A DNA stretch of 64,000 nucleotides from the NCBI GenBank assembly GCA_963839925.1, contig CAWIWV010000002.1, positions 186,001 through 250,000 of the forward strand. The letters are read 5' to 3'. A program made the translations under genes and the position numbers. The DNA comes from Bog-756 sp963839925 (GTDB taxonomy: Bacteria; Actinomycetota; Acidimicrobiia; Acidimicrobiales; RAAP-2). Below are positions 24,595-32,049 of this stretch, one piece after another (within the stretch, counting starts at the first letter, position 1; every line of letters starts with the position of its first letter). The notes beneath the pieces were generated by a model. It did no database searches, was not told the DNA's origin, and worked only from the letters and a program-made list of their open reading frames with translations.

Positions 24595-25635
24595 AACGCT
24601 GGTCGACGGAGCAGTCGATCCCGTCGTTGATGGCACGGTGGTCGATGTCGTCGACGTCGACGTCGACGTCGAGGGCGCGGTGGTCGCCGTCGTGCCCGCA
24701 GACGAGGCGGCGCCCGGTTGGAATGTCGCGGTGAACGGCGTCCCCATCGGCGTCGGAAACACGACCGGAACGCTGTTGAGCTTCATCGAGCATGTGGCGG
24801 ACCCGAGCTCGACTGCGATCACCCCGGTTGCCGGAATCTGCTGGGTCTGCCCGGCCTGCATGGTCCCTGTCCAGATGACCGAGCCGGTCGTGTTCGAGGT
24901 CGCCTGCACCCAGCACGGTCCGGTGGAGATGACCGTCACCTGATAGGAGGAACCACTCGCCGGGTAGGTCGCCGTCAATGGGGTCGAGGTGAGTGCGACG
25001 ACTTGGGTGGTGGGCGGCGGAGGCGAGGTCACCTGGGTGTGATGACCCTTCTTGCCCCCGGTCGTGCCGTGGTCTCCTCCGGTCGTCTGATGGTGCGAGC
25101 CCGACCCGGTCCCACCGCTCCGCTGCGCCGCAGACGGTTTTGGCTTGTGGCTGCCGATGAGGATGAGCACCCCGACCAACGCCACCACGATGACCGCGGC
25201 GATGACCGCTGCGGACCGCCGAGGCCGGCGGTTCATCGACTGGAGCGCGTTGCGCTCGGCCCGGTTGCGGGACGGGGCAAAGCGTGGCTGTCGGTCCGGA
25301 TCGAACCTCTCGTTGGGTTGGTACCGATCGTGGGGGCGTGAGTCGTCGAAGACGAGCGGAGCCTCGGGGTCGGGGAATTCGTCGGTCCCCCGTACCGGAA
25401 CCGGTGGAACCGAGCGTCCGGTCTCGACCGGAACGCCTGGCCCGCCGGGCGGGGCTGTCACCTTTCCCACCGTCTGGCCTGGGCGATCGGAGAGGTGCTC
25501 CATCGTCCCGAGGGCCGAGTGATACCGCTTCACCGAGCTCAGATCACTGCCGGTCGGGCGCCGGAACAGGACGACCGTTGCCGCCACCACGACGATCGCT
25601 GCCACGGCAGCCACGATGATCCACATCGGGAACAT
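24589..25635 (-). CDS. Membrane protein with RodZ C-terminal-like (DUF4115) domain
   Basis: The 348-residue protein has a hydrophobic segment at the extreme N-terminus (WIIVAAVAAIVVVAATVVLF), a proline-rich cytoplasmic stretch with DRYQPNERFDPDRQPRF, a second transmembrane segment near residue 145 (AAVIAAVIVVALVGVLILIG), a low-complexity Gly/His/Thr linker, then a beta domain CWVQATSNTTGSVIWTGTMQAGQ, IAVELGSA, LNSVPVVFP that matches the RodZ extracellular domain, and a Ser/Thr tail. RodZ normally has an N-terminal helix-turn-helix that binds MreB; that is absent here. A role in the cell envelope is inferred. Confidence 0.7.
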   Translation of the reverse strand: MFPMWIIVAAVAAIVVVAATVVLFRRPTGSDLSSVKRYHSALGTMEHLSDRPGQTVGKVTAPPGGPGVPVETGRSVPPVPVRGTDEFPDPEAPLVFDDSRPHDRYQPNERFDPDRQPRFAPSRNRAERNALQSMNRRPRRSAAVIAAVIVVALVGVLILIGSHKPKPSAAQRSGGTGSGSHHQTTGGDHGTTGGKKGHHTQVTSPPPPTTQVVALTSTPLTATYPASGSSYQVTVISTGPCWVQATSNTTGSVIWTGTMQAGQTQQIPATGVIAVELGSATCSMKLNSVPVVFPTPMGTPFTATFQPGAASSAGTTATTAPSTSTSTSTTSTTVPSTTGSTAPSTSVP

Positions 25636-25724
25636 TCAACCCGAAGCGGAACCGCATCGCTGCTCGGGGGTGGATCCGATCGACGAGAAGCCCGGATTGG
25701 TCGAATCGGGCCGGTCGGGCAGGT

Positions 25725-26519
25725 TCAGACAGCGGTCACCGAGGTGAGACCCCCGTCGATGGTGAGGGTGGTGCCGGTGATGAAGGAGGCCTCGTCGGAG
25801 AGCAGGAACCGGATCGGCCGGGCGATCTCCTCCGGGGACGAGACCCGCCCGAGCGGGGTCTGCCTCTCCAGCTGGTCGCGGAAGCCCGGAAGTTCGAACG
25901 CGGGAGCCAGCATCGGGGTGTCCACAGCACCCGGGCACACCGCATTGATCCGGAAGCCCTCCGACGCATAGCGCTGGGCGATCGAACGCATCACCCCGAT
26001 GACCCCACCCTTCGACGCGCAGTAGGCGGTGAGGAACGTGTTGCCGAACAGGCCTTCGATCGAGGAGACGAGCACCGCGGCCGAGCCCTTGCCGGCATCG
26101 CGAAACGGTCCGAGCGCCAATCGGGCGATCATCGCTGCGGCCCGCAGGTTCACGTTGAGCGTCGTGTCCCACACCTCGTCGGAGATGTCGTCGACCATCG
26201 CAGCCCCGGCCACCCCGGCACAGTGCACGAATCCTCCGAGTGACCCGAGCTCCGTGACGGTCTGCCCGATCGCCTTCTCGAGCGCCGCGGTGTCCGCCAC
26301 GTCGACCACCGACCAGCCGGCGACCGCACCGAGGTCGCGGCACTGCGAAGCCGTCTCTTCGGCGCGGTCGGCGTCGACATCCCAGATCGCGACCGGCCTG
26401 CCGACCTCGGACAGGGCGAGTGCAACCTGTCGGCCGATACCCGAACCTCCCCCGGTCACCAGCACCCCCGTGCCGGGCGTGCCGAGCCGGTCCGGTCCGC
26501 CCCCGGAGGCCACGCTCAC
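25725..26519 (-). CDS. SDR family oxidoreductase
   Basis: The 264-residue classical SDR has VLVTGGGSGIGRQVALAL, IWDVDADRAEE (acidic residue after the second strand, suggesting NAD), HCAGVAG, VLVSSIEG and YCASKGGVIG (catalytic Tyr and Lys), and ends with ITGTTLTIDGGLTSV. The GTG at 26517-26519 overlaps the stop of the epimerase gene (GTGA), so it is the last gene of a four-gene reverse operon starting at 28432. The substrate is unknown; the neighbouring sugar epimerase hints at nucleotide-sugar or polyketide chemistry. Confidence 0.85.
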   Translation of the reverse strand: MSVASGGGPDRLGTPGTGVLVTGGGSGIGRQVALALSEVGRPVAIWDVDADRAEETASQCRDLGAVAGWSVVDVADTAALEKAIGQTVTELGSLGGFVHCAGVAGAAMVDDISDEVWDTTLNVNLRAAAMIARLALGPFRDAGKGSAAVLVSSIEGLFGNTFLTAYCASKGGVIGVMRSIAQRYASEGFRINAVCPGAVDTPMLAPAFELPGFRDQLERQTPLGRVSSPEEIARPIRFLLSDEASFITGTTLTIDGGLTSVTAV

Positions 26520-27067
26520 GTCCGAAGACCGAGGTACGGCTGCACCCCGGGATCGATCTCCGATCGGAGCGGGTTCGCCTGATCTCGCGGTGAGAGCACC
26601 GGGTCGGTCACTCCCCAGTCGGCGCCGATGGCCGGATCGTCCCAGGCCACCCCGAGCTCGTCGGCCGGGTTGTAGTAGTTGTCCACCAGATACCAAAGCG
26701 TGAGATCGGTGAGCGATGCAAAGCCGTGAGCCACCCCGGGCGGGATGAACAGGCCACGATCCTCGTCGCCGTTGAGATCGATCGAGAGGGTCGCTCCGTC
26801 GGTGGGCGAACCCTTCCGCAGATCGTGGAGGACCACCCGGGCGGTCCCCCGGAGTACGTACCAGTAGTCGGACTGATGCAGGTGGTAATGGAGCCCGACC
26901 ACCGCGCCCGCCTGCTTCTCGGAGCGATTGGCCTGGACCATCTCACGACCGAGAGGGAACCAGCTCCGCCGGTAGGTCTCGATGAAGCGCCCTCGCTCGT
27001 CCCCGTGGATGCTCGGCACCACGTTGACCACGTCGGCGATGACGTCGGACATTTCGATCTCAGGCAC
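26516..27067 (-). CDS. dTDP-4-dehydrorhamnose 3,5-epimerase family protein (RmlC-like)
   Basis: This 183-residue cupin has the RmlC motifs: GDERGRFIETYRRSWFP, QANRSEKQAGAVVGLHYH with the active-site His, YWYVLRGTARVVLHDLRKGSPT, LFIPPGVAHGFASLTD, YLVDNYYNPADELGVAWDDPAIG. RmlC epimerises C3 and C5 of dTDP-4-keto-6-deoxyglucose on the way to rhamnose. No rmlA, B or D is adjacent, and the gene instead overlaps a flavin reductase upstream (8 bp, GTG start at 27065-27067) and an SDR downstream, so the exact sugar may differ from rhamnose. Confidence 0.88.
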   Translation of the reverse strand: MPEIEMSDVIADVVNVVPSIHGDERGRFIETYRRSWFPLGREMVQANRSEKQAGAVVGLHYHLHQSDYWYVLRGTARVVLHDLRKGSPTDGATLSIDLNGDEDRGLFIPPGVAHGFASLTDLTLWYLVDNYYNPADELGVAWDDPAIGADWGVTDPVLSPRDQANPLRSEIDPGVQPYLGLRT

Positions 27068-27569
27068 GTGACTCCTCTCCGCTCACCACGTCTTGCTTGG
27101 CCAGCGTGGCGAATTTGCTCTCGTAGTAGATCAGTGGCGAACCCTCACCGGTTCCGAGCTCGAGCACCTTGCCGATGATCAACTCGTGGTCGCCGGCATC
27201 GTGCACCAACTCGACCAGACAGTCCACCCAGGCCAGGCTGCCCTCGATCACCGGCGCTCCGGTGATCGGCGCGGGACGCCAGTCGACACCGTCGAACTTG
27301 GGACCCCCTGAGACCGCGAAGCCTTGTGCCATCTCCGCCTGCTGGTCGCCGAGGACGTTCACGCAAAAGCTGCCCGCCCGGGCGATCCGCGGCCAGCTCG
27401 TGGACGTTCGCGCGGGAGCGACCGCCACGAACGGAGGCTCGGCGGACAGTGAGATGAACGCCTGGCAGGTGAATCCGACCGGCTCGTCGCCCTCCATCCC
27501 CGACACGACGGTGACCCCGCTCGCGAACCGGCTCATCACCTCCTTGAACCGGCTGGTGTCGAAGCCCAT
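27060..27569 (-). CDS. Flavin reductase family protein
   Basis: The 169-residue split-barrel FMN protein begins MGFDTSRFKEVMSRFASGVTVVSG and includes GFTCQAFISLSAEPPFVAVAPARTS, FCVNVLGDQQAEMAQGFA, and DHELIIGKVLELG with the conserved His. This is the short-chain flavin reductase pattern (HpaC/DIM6-like) that supplies reduced flavin to partner monooxygenases. It is the second gene of the 28432-25725 operon, two bases downstream of the MBL gene. No oxygenase component is encoded nearby. Confidence 0.9.
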   Translation of the reverse strand: MGFDTSRFKEVMSRFASGVTVVSGMEGDEPVGFTCQAFISLSAEPPFVAVAPARTSTSWPRIARAGSFCVNVLGDQQAEMAQGFAVSGGPKFDGVDWRPAPITGAPVIEGSLAWVDCLVELVHDAGDHELIIGKVLELGTGEGSPLIYYESKFATLAKQDVVSGEESRA

Positions 27570-27571
27570 CC

Positions 27572-28432
27572 TCAGAGGCTCGCCAGATCGAACGAGTGGC
27601 CTTCCGCTGCGGCGCACACTTCGTCCAACCCGTGTTTGGAGGCGAGCAGCCGGGCGTTGTCGAGCATTGCGTCGACCTGCTCGTCGGAGTGGGCCGGGTC
27701 GTGGTGGAAGAGGCACAACCGCCGGACCCCCGATTCGACCGCAACCCGCACCGCGTACTCCTCGGTCGAGTGACCCCAACTGGACATGGTTGCGAACTCC
27801 GACTCGGTGTACTGGGCATCATGCATCAACAAGTCGACACCATCGCAGAGCTCGAGGACGTGTTCGTCGACGGTGTGCTGGTCGATCGGCGCCTGGTGGT
27901 CCGAGATGTACGCGAGCGAGCGTGACCCAGACTCGATCCGAAAACCCAACGTGTGACCGATGTGCCTGACCGACACCGCCTTGACCCGGAATCTGCCCAC
28001 CGCGAACTCGGTCGGCCCGTCGAGATCGTGGCATCGGAGCTCGCCTCGGAAGTCGGCCATGGCGACCGGAAAGAACGGGGGCTCAACCATCCCCACCAAC
28101 ACCTCTTGCAGTGCCCGTCCCTCCTGTGAGGGACCGTAGACCTCGAGCACCGCACCCGGGTCGCGGATCGGAGCGAAGAAGGGGAGACCGAGAACGTGGT
28201 CGTAGTGCAGATGGGTGAGGAGGGCGGTTGCCTCCAACGGAGTGCCCGACGATGCAAGCGACGATGCCAGGCGCTCACCGAGGACGCGAAGGCCCGTCCC
28301 CAGATCGATGATCAGGGGACGCTCTCCGTCCAGCTCGACCAGGACACACGACGTATTGCCCCCATAGCGGCGATACCGGTCGGACGAGCATGGACAAGAG
28401 CCCCTGACTCCGAAGAAGGTGAGTCGCACCAA
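27572..28432 (-). CDS. MBL-fold metallohydrolase (PhnP/RNase Z-like group)
   Basis: The 286-residue protein begins VRLTFFGVRGSCPC and has TGLRVLG, THLHYDHVLGLPFF (zinc motif HxHxDH), VRHIGHTLGFRIE, LAYISDHQAPI, LMHDAQYTESEF and WGHSTEEYAV. The first and last segments are characteristic of the MBL group around PhnP and phosphodiesterases acting on nucleotides. It is the first gene of a four-gene operon with 2-bp or overlapping spacing. TAGCCT is 9 nt before the GTG start. The substrate is unknown. Confidence 0.88.
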   Translation of the reverse strand: MVRLTFFGVRGSCPCSSDRYRRYGGNTSCVLVELDGERPLIIDLGTGLRVLGERLASSLASSGTPLEATALLTHLHYDHVLGLPFFAPIRDPGAVLEVYGPSQEGRALQEVLVGMVEPPFFPVAMADFRGELRCHDLDGPTEFAVGRFRVKAVSVRHIGHTLGFRIESGSRSLAYISDHQAPIDQHTVDEHVLELCDGVDLLMHDAQYTESEFATMSSWGHSTEEYAVRVAVESGVRRLCLFHHDPAHSDEQVDAMLDNARLLASKHGLDEVCAAAEGHSFDLASL

Positions 28433-28482
28433 GGCTGGAGGCTAGCCGGGCCGCCAATCCGTCGGAAACTACGCTCTGCGCC

Positions 28483-29355
28483 GTGGATCGACGACGGGTC
28501 AGCGCGAACGGTATCGAGTTCACCTACCTGAGCGAGGGCCCCACTGACGGTCCGTTGGCCCTCTGCCTGCACGGGTTCCCCGACACGCCCCACACCTGGC
28601 GGCACCTGCTCCCACGCCTGGCCGACGCCGGCTACCACGCGGTCGCCCCGTTCATGCGCGGCTATGCACCGACCGAGGTGCCGCCGGACGGCCGGTACGA
28701 CACCGGAACCCTCGCCCTCGACGCCTGCGCTCTCCACGAGGCGTTGGGCGGTTCCGGCGACGCGGTGATCATCGGACACGACTGGGGGGCGTTCGCCACC
28801 TACGGTGCGGCCGCCTACCAGCCCGAGCGCTGGCGGCGGGTCGTGGCTGCCGCGGTGGCTCCCCCTGGGTCGATGGCAGAGGGGTTCCTCACCTACGACC
28901 AGCTCCGCCGGAGTTGGTACATCTTCTTCTTCCAGACGGCGTTTGCCGATCTGGTGGTGCCGATGAACGACTTCTCGTTCATCGATCGACTCTGGGCCGA
29001 CTGGTCGCCCGGCTACGACGCCTCCTCGGACACCCCCACGGTGAAACAAGCGCTCGGCTTGCCCGAGAACCTGGCCGCGGCCATCGGCTACTACCGGGCG
29101 ATGATCTCGGGCGGCCCGCCTGACGATCCCGAGTCGGCTGCCGCTCAGGCGGCCGGGGGCGGCATCTTGCGCCAACCGACGCTCTACCTCCACGGCGGCA
29201 GCGACGGATGCATCGGCGTCGAGACGATCGGACCGGTGAGAGATTTCCTCGGCCCCGGTTCGGAGGCCACAGTCGTCGAAGGCGCCGGCCACTTTCTCCA
29301 CCTCGAGCAACCTGACGAGGTGAACGACCGGATCATCCGGTTCGTCACCGGCTGA
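28483..29355 (+). CDS. Alpha/beta hydrolase (epoxide hydrolase-like)
   Basis: The 290-residue hydrolase has the oxyanion HGFPDTPHTWRHLLPRLADAGY, the nucleophile elbow IIGHDWGAFATY (Asp in the GHDWG position, the dehalogenase/epoxide hydrolase form), a cap domain, and the catalytic His in VEGAGHFLHLEQPDEVN. An Asp nucleophile supports epoxide or haloalkane hydrolysis over ester hydrolysis. The GTG start has TACGCT 7 nt upstream, implying a leaderless message. It is divergent from the MBL gene and converges with mutY. Confidence 0.9.
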   Translation: MDRRRVSANGIEFTYLSEGPTDGPLALCLHGFPDTPHTWRHLLPRLADAGYHAVAPFMRGYAPTEVPPDGRYDTGTLALDACALHEALGGSGDAVIIGHDWGAFATYGAAAYQPERWRRVVAAAVAPPGSMAEGFLTYDQLRRSWYIFFFQTAFADLVVPMNDFSFIDRLWADWSPGYDASSDTPTVKQALGLPENLAAAIGYYRAMISGGPPDDPESAAAQAAGGGILRQPTLYLHGGSDGCIGVETIGPVRDFLGPGSEATVVEGAGHFLHLEQPDEVNDRIIRFVTG

Positions 29356-29372
29356 GCGCACCCGCCGCTCAA

Positions 29373-29398
29373 CCTCCGGCCCTCAGGGAAGCCGGAGG
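29373..29398. terminator. Hairpin between convergent hydrolase and mutY genes
   Basis: CCTCCGGC (29373-29380) pairs perfectly with GCCGGAGG (29391-29398) around a 10-nt loop. It spans the gap and the last codons of mutY and could end transcription from both sides. No T-tract is seen. Confidence 0.5.
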
Positions 29399-30312
29399 GC
29401 GCCGGACGGATCTCGCAGGGCCAGGCCTTCCTCGACCAACCGGGAGGCGATCCGACAGGCCCGATCGGGATCGTCCGGCCAACCGGCTGCGCTCGCCAGA
29501 TCGTCGGGACCGACCTCGCCGAGGCGCAGCGCGTCGATGAGCCGTCCACGGCCTTGGCGATCCGAACCGTGGAACACACTCTGACCGGTCGAGACACCTG
29601 CCGATCCGGACGCGGGATCCGGCAGTCTCCTGCGTCGAGCCGCCCACCGGCATCGTCGGCGGATCGGACAGAGCTCACAGCGAGGAGGGCCGGCGGTACA
29701 GACCGTCGCCCCGAGATCGAGCAGGGCCTGGCCGAACTCCCAACCGCCCCCCGCAGGAACCATCGCGTCGACGAGCGACTGGGCTTCACGCGTCCGGATC
29801 GTCCCGCCGGCGACCGCCCTTGACAGCACCCGTCCTGCATTGGTGTCGACCACACCGACGTCTTCCTCGAAGGCGAATGCCAGCACCGCCCGTGCGGTGT
29901 AGGACCCGACCCCGGGAAGCCTCAGCAGTGCACCGAGGTCGCCGGGGACAACACCTCCGTGTTCGGCGACCACCACCGAGGCCGCACGGTGGAGATTGGC
30001 CGCCCGGCGGTTGTAGCCGAGGCCGGCCCAGGCACGGAGCACCGCACCCAGAGGGGCCGCCGCACACGCCGAAGGGCTTGGGAACTGCCTGAGGAACCGG
30101 TGATAGATCGGCACCACCCGGCTCACCTGGGTCTGCTGGGTCATCACCTCGCTCACCAGCACCGCCCACGGGTCGCGAGTGGAGCGCCACGGCAGCTCGG
30201 GTCGCCGGGAGCCGTCCCCGTCCTCGGTTCCCCACGTCCGGATCGCCAACCCGATGGCCCGCACCTGATCGGCATCTCGGTCGACCACCGGAGCGACCTG
30301 GCGCCCGGTCAA
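29383..30312 (-). CDS. mutY: A/G-specific adenine glycosylase
   Basis: The 309-residue enzyme removes adenine mispaired with 8-oxoguanine. It shows SEVMTQQTQVSRV (catalytic Glu), the helix-hairpin-helix LPGVGSYTARAVLAF, VVDTNAGRVLSR (catalytic Asp) and the [4Fe-4S] ligands spaced C-x6-C-x2-C-x5-C (CTAGPPRCELCPIRRRC). The C-terminal 8-oxoG-recognising domain of long MutY proteins is absent; instead about 80 residues form a small helical domain. The cluster makes it a client of the SUF system in this window. Confidence 0.94.
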   Translation of the reverse strand: MTGRQVAPVVDRDADQVRAIGLAIRTWGTEDGDGSRRPELPWRSTRDPWAVLVSEVMTQQTQVSRVVPIYHRFLRQFPSPSACAAAPLGAVLRAWAGLGYNRRAANLHRAASVVVAEHGGVVPGDLGALLRLPGVGSYTARAVLAFAFEEDVGVVDTNAGRVLSRAVAGGTIRTREAQSLVDAMVPAGGGWEFGQALLDLGATVCTAGPPRCELCPIRRRCRWAARRRRLPDPASGSAGVSTGQSVFHGSDRQGRGRLIDALRLGEVGPDDLASAAGWPDDPDRACRIASRLVEEGLALRDPSGALRLP

Positions 30313-30322
30313 CCTGGAACGC

Positions 30323-30835
30323 TCACTCCCAGACGTCGTCCGGATACGGACGCAGGCGCGGCGGCGCCCCCGCCCGCTTCCACACCATGACCTTGCGGCG
30401 GTAGAAGCACACTTCTTCTCCCCGCTGATTGAAGCCCTTGGTCTCGACGGTGACCACCCCGCGATCGTCGCGTGACTTCGACTCCACCTTCGAGATCACC
30501 TTGCTCTCCGCGTAGATGGTGTCCCCGTGGAAGGTCGGCGCCCGATGGACGAGGGATTCGACTTCGAGGTTGGCGATCGCCATACCGCTCACGTCGGGAA
30601 CACTCATGCCGAGCACCAGTGAGTAGACGAGGTTTCCGACCACCACGTTCTTGCCCTGGACGGTCTCGTGCTCTGCGTACCACGCGTTGGTGTGCAGCGG
30701 GTGGTGGTTCATCGTGAGCATGCAGAACAGATGGTCGTCGGCCTCGGTGATCGTCTTGCCAGGCCAGTGCCGGTAGATGTCGCCGGGGACGAAGTCCTCG
30801 AAGTACCGACCGAACGGGCGCTCGTGGATGGTCAT
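30323..30835 (-). CDS. MaoC family (R)-specific enoyl-CoA hydratase, mesaconyl-CoA hydratase-like
   Basis: The 170-residue hot-dog protein includes FEDFVPGDIYRHWPGKTITEADDHLF, the hydratase-2 motif region MNHHPLHTN (catalytic His), GKNVVVGNLVYSLVLGMSV and FYRRKVMVWKR. In Actinobacteria such single-domain MaoC proteins serve as mesaconyl-CoA hydratase in the ethylmalonyl-CoA pathway. The nearby genes for a methylsuccinyl-CoA dehydrogenase-like enzyme (32050) and malyl-CoA lyase-like enzyme (34390) are the preceding and following steps, which supports that role. The substrate remains inferred. Confidence 0.85.
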   Translation of the reverse strand: MTIHERPFGRYFEDFVPGDIYRHWPGKTITEADDHLFCMLTMNHHPLHTNAWYAEHETVQGKNVVVGNLVYSLVLGMSVPDVSGMAIANLEVESLVHRAPTFHGDTIYAESKVISKVESKSRDDRGVVTVETKGFNQRGEEVCFYRRKVMVWKRAGAPPRLRPYPDDVWE

Positions 30836-30849
30836 CGGGAGGCGGGCGC

Positions 30850-31284
30850 TCAGTCTTCGTGGACCAGGGTCGGTCGGGTGGTGAACCCGAGTGTCCAGTC
30901 GTCCTGGGAGTCACCGTCGATCGCGAGACGCCAGGTGTACCGGGTGCCAGGGGTCAGAGGCAGCGGGCCGAGGTTGACTGCCAGGGCGACGTCGATCGGA
31001 GAACCTTCGGGAACCCCTGGTGGCCTGCCGACGGTGAACTCACCTCGGACCTCGACCGGGTGGTCGCCCTCGGGGGTGTCCACCAGCACCGGGCGGCCAT
31101 CGGCGTCCTCGAGGAACAGCTCCCAGTGATGGGGGGATTCGGCTTCGTGCCAACCGACGTCGATCTTGAGGGCGATCGCCGAGGGAACGGGGTTCGGGCC
31201 GGTCATGCTCCACCCGCCACCGAGCACGTAGAGCTTTCCGTCGGAGACCTGGGCCGCGTCGCACAACATCATGGTTACTTTCAC
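30850..31284 (-). CDS. Uncharacterised protein, DUF6941-like
   Basis: The 144-residue protein begins VKVTMMLCDAAQVSDGKLYVLGGGWSMTG and is a predicted all-beta domain (ALKIDVGWHEAESPHHWELFLEDADGRPV, GTRYTWRLAIDGDS). This opening is typical of a small actinobacterial family without known function. TAACCT 8 nt before the GTG suggests leaderless expression. It is divergent from the methyltransferase gene and lies 14 bp upstream of the MaoC gene, so the two may share a message. Confidence 0.72.
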   Translation of the reverse strand: MKVTMMLCDAAQVSDGKLYVLGGGWSMTGPNPVPSAIALKIDVGWHEAESPHHWELFLEDADGRPVLVDTPEGDHPVEVRGEFTVGRPPGVPEGSPIDVALAVNLGPLPLTPGTRYTWRLAIDGDSQDDWTLGFTTRPTLVHED

Positions 31285-31334
31285 GTAGGGCGAGGTTACC
31301 GGCTGCTGGAGGTCACCCCGGTAACGTGGCACCG

Positions 31335-31994
31335 ATGGAGCTGCGGGGACTGCGGGACGACGTCTACCGGAGACCACTGGCGACCGCACTCGAGCGCCTC
31401 GGCATCGGACCAGGGTGGAAATGTGTGGACGTCGGAGCCGGCGGGGGCGATGTGACGGTCGCGCTCGCGGAGATCGTCGGACGCGAAGGCAGGGTCTACG
31501 CGGTCGACAGCGACCCGACGTCCCGCGACGAGGTCGCCGCGCGCGCTGCTGCGCACAGTCAGGTGCTGGCGATCACCCAAGCGGGTGAGGACCTGCGGCT
31601 TCCCGAGCCGGTCGATCTCGCGTTCTGCCGGTTCCTGCTCATGCACGTGATCGATCCGGCGGTCGTGCTGGCCAAGATGGCCGAAGCAGTGCGCCCCGGG
31701 GGCTGGGTGGTCGCGCAGGAGCCGATCACCTCTGCGGGCCGGATCGACGGGATCCCGTTCTCCATGCCCACCGCCCGCCATCCCGACATCGGAGCCCTGC
31801 TGCCCTCCCTCGCACGGACCGCTGGTCTGGTCACCGTCGATGCATGGGCGGAGGCGCCGGCAGGCGCCGGGCCGGGTCCGGTCGCCGAGTACCTCGAGTT
31901 GGTCACCGAGGTGGACCCGGGTGACGATCCGGTCGTGCTCCCGCCGCTGGTTACCGTGGTTGCGCAGCGGGACGACGGGACCTCGAGCTCCTAA
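31335..31994 (+). CDS. Class I SAM-dependent methyltransferase
   Basis: The 219-residue protein has the SAM-binding motif I CVDVGAGGGDVTVALAE, motif II VYAVDSDP, and LAFCRFLLMHVIDPAVVLAKMAEAVRPGGWVVAQEPI. These match small-molecule methyltransferases of the UbiE/COQ5-like group. The ATG at 31335 is chosen because TAACGT lies 7 nt upstream; a GTG at 31326 overlaps that box. It is divergent from the DUF6941 gene. The acceptor is unknown. Confidence 0.83.
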   Translation: MELRGLRDDVYRRPLATALERLGIGPGWKCVDVGAGGGDVTVALAEIVGREGRVYAVDSDPTSRDEVAARAAAHSQVLAITQAGEDLRLPEPVDLAFCRFLLMHVIDPAVVLAKMAEAVRPGGWVVAQEPITSAGRIDGIPFSMPTARHPDIGALLPSLARTAGLVTVDAWAEAPAGAGPGPVAEYLELVTEVDPGDDPVVLPPLVTVVAQRDDGTSSS

Positions 31995-32049
31995 CTCCCC
32001 ACGAACGGTCTCCGGAGAGCAACACCCGCCGCTTCGGTAGCCTGTTCTC

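Noticed and set aside
26036..26043. AACGTGTT inside the SDR gene as another KstR-like site
   Set aside because: It lies in coding sequence, lacks the flanking T and A of the motif, and is not near a promoter.
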